Made by a program: the position numbers and the translations under genes
The notes under the pieces: model-generated
What the model saw: the letters and a program-made list of their open reading frames with translations, nothing else
What the model was told of the DNA's origin: nothing
Databases searched by the model: none
Part shown: positions 8,149-17,092 of the stretch, one piece after another
How the letters are laid out: the number at the start of each line of letters is the position of its first letter
Position numbering within the stretch: position 1 is the first letter of the stretch
DNA from: Coriobacteriia bacterium
Lineage (GTDB): Bacteria; Actinomycetota; Coriobacteriia; Coriobacteriales; RUG033
Assembly (NCBI GenBank): GCA_015655215.1
Contig: JAATFL010000008.1
Span: forward strand, 1-64,000
DNA length: 64,000 nt
Reading direction: 5' to 3'

Positions 8149-9614
8149 AACGCGAATCCAAACACCCGCGGTTTGGAATGCTCAACGTCTGGGTACTGCT
8201 TTCCTCGACCTGTTACTGGGCATGGTTCGATGAGTCCATATTTCGGCCGACGTTCTTCGTGCCCTTCAAGGGGTCCGAGGTTTTCTACAGCCTTTATTTT
8301 ATCGTGACGATGGTGAGCGGTGCCGTGATACTGCTCGTGGCGGCACTCAACAGCAAACGCGTCACCTCCTTTCTCGCGCTCAAGCCCTACGGGCTTACCA
8401 ACATGGCCGTTGCGCTGACCGGCACCCTGGTGGTCATGCTGGGAGCGTCGTTGATGAATCTCGTGGTCGTGCTTGTCGGCTCCGTGCTGACGGGAGCTGC
8501 CTGCTCGTTCTTTCTGCTTCAGTGGGCGAGGATATACTCACGAGAGGGCGCGAAGAGCGCAGGGATTCTCATCTCCGCCGCTATCGCATCGGCTGTCCTG
8601 ATCGACGTGTTCATCATCGGCTTGGCACCTTTGTTCGCGGCCTTCTTCACGGTGGTGCTCCCCCTTCTCTCGACCATCCTTCTGGTCGGTTTCCACAACA
8701 TGGTCGACGATTCGGCTCCGGCAGAGCGGGTTCTGTCACTTCAGATGATTTTTCCAGCGAGCCGTCATCGCTTCTTCGGGTTGTCGCTTTCACTTGTCGC
8801 GTCGTTCTTCATCTTTGGACTCTCGTTCGGTTTCATGCAGTTCAACTCGGCCTTCTATCCAACGGAGCTCTATCCCTTCTCGTCCGATACCCTCTTGATC
8901 TCACGTGGTATCACGGCATTCATTATTTTCACGGCGATGTATTTCTTTCCACAACGTACCTACACCGTCTTTCGCATCGGCATCCTTGTGGGCATCGCCG
9001 GATTCATAGCGGTTCCTTTTCTGAGCACTCTGGGGAACAGCAGCCTTGTCAGTGGTTTTGTCATAGCCGTGGGATATACCACGTTCGATATCATCACGTG
9101 GACGATTCTATCCGAATTGACATTCGTCACCGGTTCCGATGCGGCCTCGACATTTGGCTCAGGGCGCTTTGTCGTCCACGCCTCCATCATCGTCGGGTTT
9201 CTAACAGCTTTTCTCCTCCTTTCCAATCCACAGACCTATGCGCTACAGGAGACCTTCTCGACGACCGTAGGTTATTTCCTCATCGTTGCGGAGATGTTGC
9301 TGCTTGGCGAGAACTCGGCACTGTGGACCCTTATCAGAACCAACTCCCTACCGGGACAGATCGAGGCTCCGGCACTTGAGCCTGATGAGCATGCAGGGTC
9401 CTATACGGTGAGCAGCCTTGCTCAGATAATAGAGACATACGGGCTTACCGAGCGCGAGTCTGAGATCTTCCGATGTCTGCTCACGGGCCGTAGCAGGCCG
9501 CGGATCGCACAGATGCTCTTCATCTCGGAGAACACCGTCAACTCGCACATACGGCATATCTACAACAAGCTTGGCGTACACGGCCTGCAGGATCTGCTTG
9601 ACCATTTCTCATAG
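8145..9614 (+). CDS. LuxR-family transcriptional regulator with polytopic membrane domain
   Basis: 489 residues from the ATG at 8145 (a TTG seven codons earlier is the only extension). About 12 hydrophobic segments fill residues 15-390. The C-terminal LuxR domain carries LTERESEIFRCLLTGRSRPR and ISENTVNSHIRHIYNKLGV, with the usual E-N-T-V-N-S-H recognition helix. GGAGAGG lies about 12 bases before the start, somewhat far, consistent with coupling to the leader frame ending in ATGA. The gene is divergent from the flavoprotein at 6116-7783 and upstream of the flavoprotein at 9938; either may be its target. Confidence 0.87.
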   Translation: MKRESKHPRFGMLNVWVLLSSTCYWAWFDESIFRPTFFVPFKGSEVFYSLYFIVTMVSGAVILLVAALNSKRVTSFLALKPYGLTNMAVALTGTLVVMLGASLMNLVVVLVGSVLTGAACSFFLLQWARIYSREGAKSAGILISAAIASAVLIDVFIIGLAPLFAAFFTVVLPLLSTILLVGFHNMVDDSAPAERVLSLQMIFPASRHRFFGLSLSLVASFFIFGLSFGFMQFNSAFYPTELYPFSSDTLLISRGITAFIIFTAMYFFPQRTYTVFRIGILVGIAGFIAVPFLSTLGNSSLVSGFVIAVGYTTFDIITWTILSELTFVTGSDAASTFGSGRFVVHASIIVGFLTAFLLLSNPQTYALQETFSTTVGYFLIVAEMLLLGENSALWTLIRTNSLPGQIEAPALEPDEHAGSYTVSSLAQIIETYGLTERESEIFRCLLTGRSRPRIAQMLFISENTVNSHIRHIYNKLGVHGLQDLLDHFS

Positions 9615-9937
9615 ATCCGTGCCAACGTTGGATGGGGTGATCTCCCCTCGCCACGATCTCTCCTCGCGACACATAGAAGCTTGTCTCGTGCACCTCACCT
9701 GATTCCGGCGAAGTGGTCTTTTCACCATGTTCCGGCCATGCCAGATGTGGGACTTCGCTTCATCCCTGCGATGCGGTCTATCCGGTGGGGAAGAATACTT
9801 GACCCAATCCCGCCATGCGGGGAAATGTGCGAGTCGCTGGCCATGCGCACCACCAACAAGAGACACCAAACGTATGGACGATGGGCAGGGCCTGAGATTC
9901 GCATCAAGGCGAGTGAACTCACTGGGGAGCTCGCAGA
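9615..9937. other. Intergenic region upstream of a flavoprotein gene
   Basis: 323 bases between the LuxR stop and the flavoprotein at 9938. Overlapping short frames on both strands lack ribosome sites and known motifs. TTGACCC near 9798 could be part of a promoter, but no clear -10 box follows. GGGGAG (9924-9929) is the ribosome site of the next gene. No other structure seen. Confidence 0.4.
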
Positions 9938-11596
9938 ATGGAGAGGGTCATGGCTCAAAAGGGAACCAAGGCGACGGGAATCTCAAGGCGATCGTTTCTG
10001 ACCGGGGTGGGTGCTGCCGGCACCTTGGCGGCAGTTGGCATGATTGCCGGCTGCACGACAGGCACGCAGGCTTCTTCCGGAGTGGATGCGACGGAAACCT
10101 CCGACGTCTCTTGGCGTACGGTTCCTGACGTCCCCGGGGGAAGCGACGTCTCAGAGACCGCGGATGTCGATGTGTGCGTGGTGGGTGGTGGCAGCTCGGG
10201 TCTTGGAGCGGGTCGCTCCGCCTTGCTCCATGGCGCGAAAAGCGTGCTTGTGTTGGAGAAGAACGGAACCTCGCGCGTTGGCGGGGGCGTACACGGCATC
10301 CTGGGTTCCAAGTATGCACAGGCGATCGGCGTCGAGTACAGTGACACCCAGGTTGACGAGATGATCAAAGAGGAAGTCAAGATGTCGAGCATGCGTGCCG
10401 ACGAGCGCTACTATCGTTTATGGGCAAAACGTTCGGGAGAGGTCTTCAGCTCCATGCTCGATGGCTTCGATTCCCAATACGTGCACTGCACGAACAACGG
10501 TGCTGCTCCATACGATCAGCTTTCCGATGAGTACTTCTCGGAGTCGGCGTACCCGGGAGAGGGTCTGCAGGTTTCATCCGGAGACGTGAACACTCCCGTC
10601 ATCGATGGCTTCACGCAATGGATCAACCAGAATGGTGGTGAGGTCCGCTACAACACCGCAGGCGAACAGCTGATAAAGGAAGGCGATAAGGTCGTCGGTG
10701 TCTACGCCAAGAAGGAGGATGGCTCGTACCTGAAGGTTAGTGCCAAGGCGGTCATCGTCTCGGGAGGTGGCTTCGAAGGCAACGAGGAAATGGTTGCCGA
10801 ACTGGCTCCACACGCCATCGGTACGCACGTTGCCAACACGGTTCCGGGCGATGGGTCCGCAATCAGCATGTGCGTCTGGGCCGGAGGCGTGACGCAGATG
10901 TCCCCGTGCTGCATCATGCTGTCCTCGGCGAAGTCGCCAGACGATCCCAACGTTCCCAACCCCATCCCGTTCATCTGCGTCAACAAGAATGGGGAACGGT
11001 TCGCCAACGAGGCGACGAGCTCGTTCGTCATTCCCTATTCCATCCTGAACCAGCCGGATAGGCGTGCGTGGCAGATTTTCGACGCCAACTACGCGCAGAC
11101 CATCAACGCGTTGCAAATCCAAACCTGGATGGGCACCATCGTCTTCAACGATGAGAAGATCGCGAAGTTCGAGGAAGCTGCGACCAAGGCCGACACCCTC
11201 GCGGAGCTCGCCGATAAACTCGGGGTCGACCCGGATGGGCTGCAGGAGACCGTCAAGACGTACGGCGAGATGGCAACGGCCGGCCATGACGACCAGTTTG
11301 GATTGCCGCTGCGCTTCATGAGCGCCGTCAATCCGGTGACTCCCCCGTTCTACGGCATGGAGATCCCGTACAACTGCCTCGTGTCCCTCGGCGGCGTCGT
11401 CTGCAATCCTGAAACATCCGAGGTCCTTGATGAGAGCCGCAGCCCGATTCTCGGCCTCTACGCTTCCGGCAATACCGTTGGCGAACGCTTCGGCATGGCC
11501 TATACGAACAATGTGACAGGTCTTTCCAACGCCTTCGGCGATATCGGTGGATACGTCGCTGGCGAAAGCGCCGGCGCATACGTCACCACGGCATAA
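9938..11596 (+). CDS. Tat-exported FAD-dependent oxidoreductase (fumarate-reductase-like flavoprotein), lipoprotein
   Basis: 552 residues. GGGGAG eight bases before the ATG at 9938 favours that start over the in-frame ATG at 9950, whose GAGAGGG is only two bases away. Twin-arginine motif SRRSFLTG (R17-R18), lipobox ending IAGC (Cys39), FAD motif GGGSSG (83-88). The FAD C-terminal block reads GLYASGNTVGERFG. Where fumarate reductases have HHTMGG this protein has LVSLGG, and the NRLGG arginine segment is replaced by MAYTNNVTG. No haem or FMN domain. A genuine intrinsic terminator follows 26 bases after the stop, so it is probably transcribed alone. Substrate unknown. Confidence 0.87.
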   Translation: MERVMAQKGTKATGISRRSFLTGVGAAGTLAAVGMIAGCTTGTQASSGVDATETSDVSWRTVPDVPGGSDVSETADVDVCVVGGGSSGLGAGRSALLHGAKSVLVLEKNGTSRVGGGVHGILGSKYAQAIGVEYSDTQVDEMIKEEVKMSSMRADERYYRLWAKRSGEVFSSMLDGFDSQYVHCTNNGAAPYDQLSDEYFSESAYPGEGLQVSSGDVNTPVIDGFTQWINQNGGEVRYNTAGEQLIKEGDKVVGVYAKKEDGSYLKVSAKAVIVSGGGFEGNEEMVAELAPHAIGTHVANTVPGDGSAISMCVWAGGVTQMSPCCIMLSSAKSPDDPNVPNPIPFICVNKNGERFANEATSSFVIPYSILNQPDRRAWQIFDANYAQTINALQIQTWMGTIVFNDEKIAKFEEAATKADTLAELADKLGVDPDGLQETVKTYGEMATAGHDDQFGLPLRFMSAVNPVTPPFYGMEIPYNCLVSLGGVVCNPETSEVLDESRSPILGLYASGNTVGERFGMAYTNNVTGLSNAFGDIGGYVAGESAGAYVTTA

Positions 11597-11621
11597 CCGC
11601 TCGTACATCCCCGATTCCTGG

Positions 11622-11653
11622 AAAACCCATCGGACGCGAAGCCGATGGGTTTT
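11622..11653 (+). terminator. Rho-independent terminator of the flavoprotein gene
   Basis: A 12-bp stem (AAAACCCATCGG, 11622-11633, with CCGATGGGTTTT, 11642-11653), loop ACGCGAAG, ending in a T-tract. Placed 26 bases after the stop codon. Confidence 0.8.
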
Positions 11654-11867
11654 CCGTTATGCGGAAATCCTCGTGCAGGGTTGGATGGGACGACCCGGAG
11701 ATTGGAATTGCGTCGCGCCGGTTCGAAGTGTCCATTACAGGCACTGCCCCTCCTTACCGTAACAACCCCAGCCGATGGCCGCCTTCTCGTCTCACGCGTT
11801 GTGCATGCGCCTATCGGAAGCCCGCATCCCCGGCTTCTTGCCACGTCAACCCGCTCTAGGATTTCTG

Positions 11868-12860
11868 TCAAAGCTGTCTTGTGGGTGTTCGCGTTTGCTC
11901 AACAGGCATTCTCACCGCACTTGATGCCGGTTTTGGGCAGTCAAGGATCGAACGGTTGGCGATGACATCCCTTACGGATTCGGTCAGGTAGTTGATGAAT
12001 GTTCTTTCAGCGGGGCTCCAGTTATGGTCTTTCAAGCGCGAGACGCCGAACTTCCAGTAGACGCCTTTGATGGGGACGTTCATGACCGAGTCATCATCAG
12101 GTAGACAGCTTGTCAGATGCGGGGCGCTGCAACCAATACCCTTGTTACGCTGCGCATAGTTGTACAGCCATATCATCTCAGCGCAGGTCGCCATTGACTT
12201 CAGATGAATTCCCGTCTTCTCGCAGCCCGTCAGCACCTGGTCGTAGACTTTGAAGGACCTGTCCATGCATGCGAAGTTCTGGTCTTCCAAATCCTCGAGG
12301 ACCAAGAACTCCTTCTCGCTCAGCTTGTTCTTCTTATTGATCCAAACGGATAGCTCCGTGCTGTAGATCTCGACGGTCTCGAACGCGTCGTTGTAAGGGG
12401 CGACGGTTAGGGCGAGGTCGTATTCGCCGTTGAGGAGCTCTTCCTCGCATCGGGAATCGGGAGTCTCTACACACCGTACCAAGATATCCTTGTGTTTCTT
12501 CATGAAGTTCTCGACGAAGTCGATGCCGAAGAACCCTGGGATGCCTATGGCGGCCCCTAGGTGGATGTGCTGTCGGTCATCGGCTGATATCCGGCGAAAA
12601 TCCTCTTGCATCACCTTGAGGTTCTGATACCAGCTGAGTACGTGCTCGTAGAGCACGTCGGCGTATGGCGTGGGGCTGAGCATCCCGCTCTCATCCAATT
12701 TGAAAAGCGTCACGCCGAGCTCCCGCTCGAGCACGTGTATCGCCTTGGTGAAACCTTGAGGCGACATCGGGATGGTCCTCGCCGCCGCCGAGAAGCTCCG
12801 TTTTCTGTAGACGGTGGTGAAGTAGTCGAGCTGACCGGTACTAATCGAAATAGTAGCCAT
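11868..12860 (-). CDS. LysR-family transcriptional regulator
   Basis: 330 residues from the ATG at 12860, chosen because GAGGGGGAA stands just upstream and the LysR helix-turn-helix then starts at the usual place; a frame reaching 12914 adds 18 residues without a ribosome site. The N-terminus (about residues 9-50) has the LysR pattern of one HTH with FSAAARTIPMSPQGFTKAI and LERELGVTLF, followed by a substrate-binding-like domain of about 250 residues. It is divergent from the flavoprotein at 13226 across 365 bases, the classic LysR layout, so it most likely regulates that gene and itself. It is the only LysR regulator in the window, whereas most flavoproteins here pair with LuxR-type proteins. 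Effector unknown. Confidence 0.88.
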   Translation of the reverse strand: MATISISTGQLDYFTTVYRKRSFSAAARTIPMSPQGFTKAIHVLERELGVTLFKLDESGMLSPTPYADVLYEHVLSWYQNLKVMQEDFRRISADDRQHIHLGAAIGIPGFFGIDFVENFMKKHKDILVRCVETPDSRCEEELLNGEYDLALTVAPYNDAFETVEIYSTELSVWINKKNKLSEKEFLVLEDLEDQNFACMDRSFKVYDQVLTGCEKTGIHLKSMATCAEMIWLYNYAQRNKGIGCSAPHLTSCLPDDDSVMNVPIKGVYWKFGVSRLKDHNWSPAERTFINYLTESVRDVIANRSILDCPKPASSAVRMPVEQTRTPTRQL

Positions 12861-13225
12861 CGGTTCCCCCTCAAATCCCCTGTCGGCTCCCCTAAGATTC
12901 CGACGCAGCGCCATGTCTCATTGCGGCGACATCCATGATGCGATGATAAGAGGCGCTGTCGACACGCATGATACACACTATCTTCCATCACGTCATGCTA
13001 ACCGAAGAGCGTCCACCGTTGAAAGGGTTGAAACCAAGAGATGCAAACCTACAGTTTTTGGCGTTAGGAACGACGCTCCCGAGAGGTTTTTCGCCTTCTA
13101 TACTTCTTACGTAGGTACGAGAAGGTCGCTCGAAGGCAGCAAAGGGCTGGGCCAGCGGCAGGGTCCTTCTCCAACCGCATCGTCGAAGAGGAAAACCGGG
13201 AACCAATAGTGAGAGTGGGGGAAGA
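12861..13225. other. Divergent control region (LysR gene / flavoprotein gene)
   Basis: 365 bases between divergent starts. Repeated ATGATGCG/CGCATGAT-like words occur around 12934-12973 (GATGCGATGATAAG and CACGCATGATAC), about 30 bases apart; they could be halves of a LysR site but do not fit the T-N11-A rule cleanly. GGGGGAAG is the ribosome site for 13226. No gene seen. Confidence 0.35.
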
Positions 13226-14866
13226 ATGATAGAAGAGAGAACCGAGGGCGTTTCCCGTCGGACCTTCCTGGAAGGTGCCTCCCTGGCTGCTGTCGTCGCC
13301 GCTACGGGTATGGCTCTTACGGGCTGCGGATCCACGAACACGACCACCGGATCGAGTACGACTGAGGCTGGGACCGAGGGTTCGGCTTCGACAGACACGG
13401 TATGGACGATTGAGGAGCTCGGGGAACCAACCGAGACCATTTCCACCCAGGTCTGCATCGTGGGAGGCGGTGGGACCGGCCTCGCCGCCGGCGTCCAGGC
13501 CAAGCAGCTCGGCTTGGATGCCGTTGTGTTGGAGAAGAAGGGGAATACTGGTGGATCGTTCATCGGCACCGAGGGCTTGTTCGCCGTCGGTTCCCATTGG
13601 CAGATTGCCGCTGGCGAGACCGTCACGGCTGCCGAAGTAATCAAGGAGTGCATGAACTATCACCACTGGGTCCCCAATATCGAGCTCTACAGGGCATTCT
13701 TCAACAAGACCGCCGCGACCGTTGACTGGCTCGAGAGCATCGGCGTCGAGTTCGATCACGTGCAGGCTTTAGGTGACTCCCACATCTGCTGGCATATCTA
13801 CAAGGGCTCTCTGCACCCTGGCGTCGAGTTCATGAAGAGCATGGCCGCAGCGGCGGTAAACGTCGATCTGAACATACAGCCCAGCACCTCCGGCAAGAAG
13901 GTGCTCATCGAGGACGGCAAGGTCACAGGTATCCTCGCCGTCAAAGATGATGGCTCGATCCTCAAGGTCGAGGCGCCTGTCGTTATCATCGGCTGCGGCG
14001 GCTATGCGAACAACGAGGACATGATCACCTCCCTGTCCGGTGTCGATGCTTCCCTTACCTGTGCAGCCGGCATGGACGGTCGCGATGGCGACGGTATCAA
14101 GATGGGTGTCGACGCGGGTGCCGCGCTTGCCCCCGACCCTGGCACCATCATGTTCTACGGCCCTGTCGCCAAGACGACCAACTGGGGCTCCATGGCGACT
14201 GCCTGTTCCCAGCAGCCGCTTCTCCTGGTCAACCAAGACGCCAAACGCTACGTCGAGGAGAACATGCCCCTCAGGAATTTCGCGTTCGCCGGTATCGCCG
14301 AGAAGATGCAGGAGAAGGTCTATCAGATCTTCAACGAAGCTCTGCTCGAGAAGCTCGAGAACGAGGGGGCGCTGACGAGCGTCGGCGTCTATGTCATAGC
14401 CGGCAGTCCGATGACAGGTCTCAACGATGAGATCCAGGCTCTTGTCGATAAGGGCGAGACCGCTTTCAAGTCTGACAGCATCTCTGGACTTGCCTCTGCG
14501 ACGGGGCTGGATGCCGCTACGTTGCAGGAGACCTTCGATACGTACAACACGTACTGCATGACCGGTATCGATGAGGACTTCGGCAAGCCCGCGGACTACC
14601 TGATCGCCATGGAGGATGGTCCGTTCTACGCCGTTGAATGCGTGAATGGTTATTATACGACGTGCGGTGGTCTGAAGGTCAGTCCGAACACCGAGGTTCT
14701 CGACGAGAATGGGGAGATCATTCCCGGCCTGTATGCTGGTGGTTGCGACACCGGTGGATTCTACGGTGACGCCTACGATGTGGCGATCGCTGCTGGATCC
14801 GGTGCCTCCTGGGCCATCAACTCCGGTCGTATCGCCGCAGCGGCTGCCGCCGATTATCTAGCTTGA
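13226..14866 (+). CDS. Tat-exported FAD-dependent oxidoreductase (fumarate-reductase-like flavoprotein), lipoprotein
   Basis: 546 residues. GGGGGAAG precedes the ATG. Twin-arginine motif SRRTFLEG (R11-R12), lipobox ending LTGC (Cys34), FAD motif GGGGTG (80-85). C-terminal FAD block GLYAGGCDTGGFYG. The substrate-site blocks diverge from fumarate reductase: YTTCGG instead of HHTMGG, and no NRLGG arginine (AYDVAIAAGSG instead). It is divergently transcribed from a LysR regulator and followed 12 bases later by a 14-bp inverted repeat, so it is a single-gene unit. Electron donor and substrate unknown. Confidence 0.87.
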   Translation: MIEERTEGVSRRTFLEGASLAAVVAATGMALTGCGSTNTTTGSSTTEAGTEGSASTDTVWTIEELGEPTETISTQVCIVGGGGTGLAAGVQAKQLGLDAVVLEKKGNTGGSFIGTEGLFAVGSHWQIAAGETVTAAEVIKECMNYHHWVPNIELYRAFFNKTAATVDWLESIGVEFDHVQALGDSHICWHIYKGSLHPGVEFMKSMAAAAVNVDLNIQPSTSGKKVLIEDGKVTGILAVKDDGSILKVEAPVVIIGCGGYANNEDMITSLSGVDASLTCAAGMDGRDGDGIKMGVDAGAALAPDPGTIMFYGPVAKTTNWGSMATACSQQPLLLVNQDAKRYVEENMPLRNFAFAGIAEKMQEKVYQIFNEALLEKLENEGALTSVGVYVIAGSPMTGLNDEIQALVDKGETAFKSDSISGLASATGLDAATLQETFDTYNTYCMTGIDEDFGKPADYLIAMEDGPFYAVECVNGYYTTCGGLKVSPNTEVLDENGEIIPGLYAGGCDTGGFYGDAYDVAIAAGSGASWAINSGRIAAAAAADYLA

Positions 14867-14877
14867 TCGATTGGCAA

Positions 14878-14922
14878 GGCCATGTGGACGCGTTCATGGT
14901 TTCTTGAAGCGTCCACATGGCC
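14878..14922. terminator. Inverted repeat between convergent genes, probable terminator
   Basis: A 14-bp stem (GGCCATGTGGACGC, 14878-14891, complement at 14909-14922) with a 17-base loop lies between the flavoprotein stop (14866) and the minus-strand oxidoreductase stop (14976). It can serve both directions. Confidence 0.6.
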
Positions 14923-14975
14923 TCCTTCCAGGTACGCCGGCGTCCGCACCCTATCACCCGTCATGCTCGAATGTC

Positions 14976-15959
14976 TCAGTCTATGGTCGCGACGACCTTT
15001 CCAAATGCGCCTGACCGCTCCATGAGCGCATGCGCCCGTCCGATCCGGTCGAGCGTGAACCGCGCCCCGACGATAGGGTGCATGTCGTGGGCGGCGATAT
15101 GGGAGAAGATGGCATCGATGGTCTTCTGGTCCGGATAGTTGCTGAAGAACCCGGAAAGCGAGACGCCATTGGGGATATCCTTGATGGGGTCGAACCCGTT
15201 CAACTCGTACTGGTTGCCCAGCACGCCCGACATGCAGACACGACCCGGGTTTCCGGCGAGGTGCATGGACTCCAGCAACGTGGAAGGTCCAACCAGTTCC
15301 AGTATCGTATCGAATCCATGAGGATGCGACGCGAACGCCCGGTCGGCCAACGTCTCGTCATCCAGGAGCACCACGTCGGCACCTGCCTGTAGCAGCTTCG
15401 CCGCCTTCGTCTGGCTCCGCGTGGTGGCAGTGACCACGCATCCCAGGCTCCTCGCAATCTGCAACGCAGCGAGCCCTAGAGCGCTCGTTCCCCCGCGGAT
15501 GAGCAGGCTCTCGCCAGACTGTAGGCGCAGGCATTCGAACAGCGAACCCCATGCGGTGAACCATGTCTCGGGAATGGCCGCCATCTGGTCCCATGGCAGG
15601 TCGCTGTCGACCGAGAACACGATGCTCTCGGGCAACAGCGCGTACTCGGCATAGCTGCCATCGAAACTGCGACCCATGCCCCCCATCAGGGCGACCACGC
15701 GGTCGCCTGTCTTGAAACGGCTGTCAGAGGGGTCGGCTATCACCCCCACGCATTCGATGCCGAGGATGCGCGGGAGTCGTATGTGGTCCTCCTCGGCTTC
15801 GAATGCGCGCAGCATCACCTCGGAGTGGTTCAATCCGAACGCTTCCACCTGCACCAGCACCCATCCGGGCTTTACCCGGGGGACGGGCACGCGTGATGTG
15901 TGCAGCTCCTCGGCGGCACTGGACCGTTCCAGTACCACGGCTCTCATCGTTGATTCCAT
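14976..15959 (-). CDS. MDR-family NAD(P)H-dependent oxidoreductase (quinone-oxidoreductase-like)
   Basis: 327 residues from the ATG at 15959. The medium-chain dehydrogenase fold is visible: an N-terminal GroES-like domain (GWVLVQVEAFGLNHSEVMLR, LPRILGIECVGVI, GDRVVALMGGMG) and a nucleotide-binding part with IRGGTSALGLAALQIARSLG followed by VVTATTRSQTKAAKL. The cysteine and histidine ligands of zinc alcohol dehydrogenases are missing, so it is a zinc-independent quinone-oxidoreductase type. The start codon overlaps the stop of the radical-SAM gene (TGATG at 15957-15961), with GAAGGAG seven bases upstream, so the two are translationally coupled. Coupling suggests a role in finishing the peptide made by the radical-SAM enzyme, for example a reduction, but substrate is unknown. 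Confidence 0.82.
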   Translation of the reverse strand: MESTMRAVVLERSSAAEELHTSRVPVPRVKPGWVLVQVEAFGLNHSEVMLRAFEAEEDHIRLPRILGIECVGVIADPSDSRFKTGDRVVALMGGMGRSFDGSYAEYALLPESIVFSVDSDLPWDQMAAIPETWFTAWGSLFECLRLQSGESLLIRGGTSALGLAALQIARSLGCVVTATTRSQTKAAKLLQAGADVVLLDDETLADRAFASHPHGFDTILELVGPSTLLESMHLAGNPGRVCMSGVLGNQYELNGFDPIKDIPNGVSLSGFFSNYPDQKTIDAIFSHIAAHDMHPIVGARFTLDRIGRAHALMERSGAFGKVVATID

Positions 15960-17002
15960 CAGACGACTCCTTCGATCTCTTTCCAGCACTGCGGGTCAGG
16001 GGCGTACATGCTCCCCGAGTAGCCGTATGCTACGGCGGGACAGCCACGGCAGAATCCCATCAGTTCGCACTTGCTGCACTTCTGCAGCTTGTCGAATCGA
16101 CGATATTCGTCCATGCTCGCGCCCAGGAAGATATCGCGCATGGACGAATCGAACGCGTTGCCCACGCGACTTTCCATGCGGCGGCAGGCGTATACGTCTC
16201 CGTTCGGCAGGATGGTCATGTGCTCGATCCCGCAGTGGCAGCCATCGTAGATAATGTCCGGCTGCGCGTCCTCTGGGATGGTGAACAGTCCCTGCTCGTA
16301 GCGCAGCAGCGTCCAGAGGTGGTCTTTCAGTTGAAACGTGGTGCCGCATCCTCCATGTGCGTCGATGCGTTCTTGGCACTTCAGCAGAAAGCTGCGGTAG
16401 CTTGATGGTTCGATGTGGAATTCCCGACTCTTCTGGCCACTGGTGGGGCAGTAACGTCCGAAGGCGTAGACATCCACGTGGTGTTCGGCGACCACGTCGA
16501 TCAGATGGGGGATGTCCGCCATGTTGGCGCTGGAGACGGTGGTCATGACGGCGCACCACATGCCACTGTCGCGGATGAGGGGGATGGCCTTCAGCGTCGC
16601 CTCGAACGAGCCGGGCTTGCGGAACACGTCGTGTGTTTCACGCAGGCCATCCAGCGAAAGTTGATACTTCCTGCAGCCCAACGCAGCCAGGCGCTCACAG
16701 ACCTCGCGAGTCAGATGGAATGGGTTGCCCATAACGGCGAATCCGAATCCGCGGGTATGCAGCAACTCCGCCAATCGCCAGAAGTCGGGATGCAGGATGG
16801 GATCGCCACCGGTCAGGTAGAAGTAGGGTTCGCGCCCCAATTCGTCGCACATGACGCTGCAGCTATCCACGATGTGCTGCATCTTTTCGAATGGCATGTT
16901 CTCTGGGGATGCGCATGCACCCTCCGAGAAGATGTAGCAATGCTTGCAGCGCTGGTCGCACTCATCGGTTATGTGCCATTGGAAAGCGAAGGAGGGATTC
17001 AT
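15959..17002 (-). CDS. Radical SAM/SPASM peptide-modifying enzyme (candidate ranthipeptide synthase)
   Basis: 347 residues. The radical-SAM 4Fe-4S motif is CDQRCKHC near residue 15-22 (Cx3Cx2C). The SAM-binding YLTGGDPILHPDF follows. The C-terminal SPASM region is cysteine-rich: GCHCGIEHMTILPNGDVYAC, then KCSKCELMGFCRGCP and a last PQCW, enough for two auxiliary clusters. This architecture is shared by sactipeptide, ranthipeptide and related RiPP enzymes and also by some anaerobic sulfatase-maturase relatives. The gene next upstream encodes a 53-residue peptide with three Cys-x3-Asp repeats, and the gene downstream is coupled by a TGATG overlap. From family and context it most likely forms Cys-to-Asp thioether bridges as PapB does in freyrasin biosynthesis. 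A weak ribosome site (GAAAGG) precedes the ATG, consistent with lower expression than the precursor. Confidence 0.85.
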   Translation of the reverse strand: MNPSFAFQWHITDECDQRCKHCYIFSEGACASPENMPFEKMQHIVDSCSVMCDELGREPYFYLTGGDPILHPDFWRLAELLHTRGFGFAVMGNPFHLTREVCERLAALGCRKYQLSLDGLRETHDVFRKPGSFEATLKAIPLIRDSGMWCAVMTTVSSANMADIPHLIDVVAEHHVDVYAFGRYCPTSGQKSREFHIEPSSYRSFLLKCQERIDAHGGCGTTFQLKDHLWTLLRYEQGLFTIPEDAQPDIIYDGCHCGIEHMTILPNGDVYACRRMESRVGNAFDSSMRDIFLGASMDEYRRFDKLQKCSKCELMGFCRGCPAVAYGYSGSMYAPDPQCWKEIEGVV

Positions 17003-17024
17003 GAAGTGCCTTTCGGTAAACGAT

Positions 17025-17060
17025 AAGAGCCCGGGACGCGAAAGGTGCGCCCGGGCTCTT
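17025..17060. terminator. Hairpin between the peptide precursor and radical-SAM genes
   Basis: An 11-bp perfect stem (AAGAGCCCGGG, 17025-17035, complement 17050-17060) with a 14-base loop. On the plus strand it is followed by ATTTTT; on the minus strand, the direction of the peptide operon, there is no T-run, so it may act as a leaky attenuator or processing site giving more precursor mRNA than enzyme mRNA. Confidence 0.6.
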
Positions 17061-17092
17061 ATTTTTCGCGTTCGCGGGTTCGCGCAGGTCCG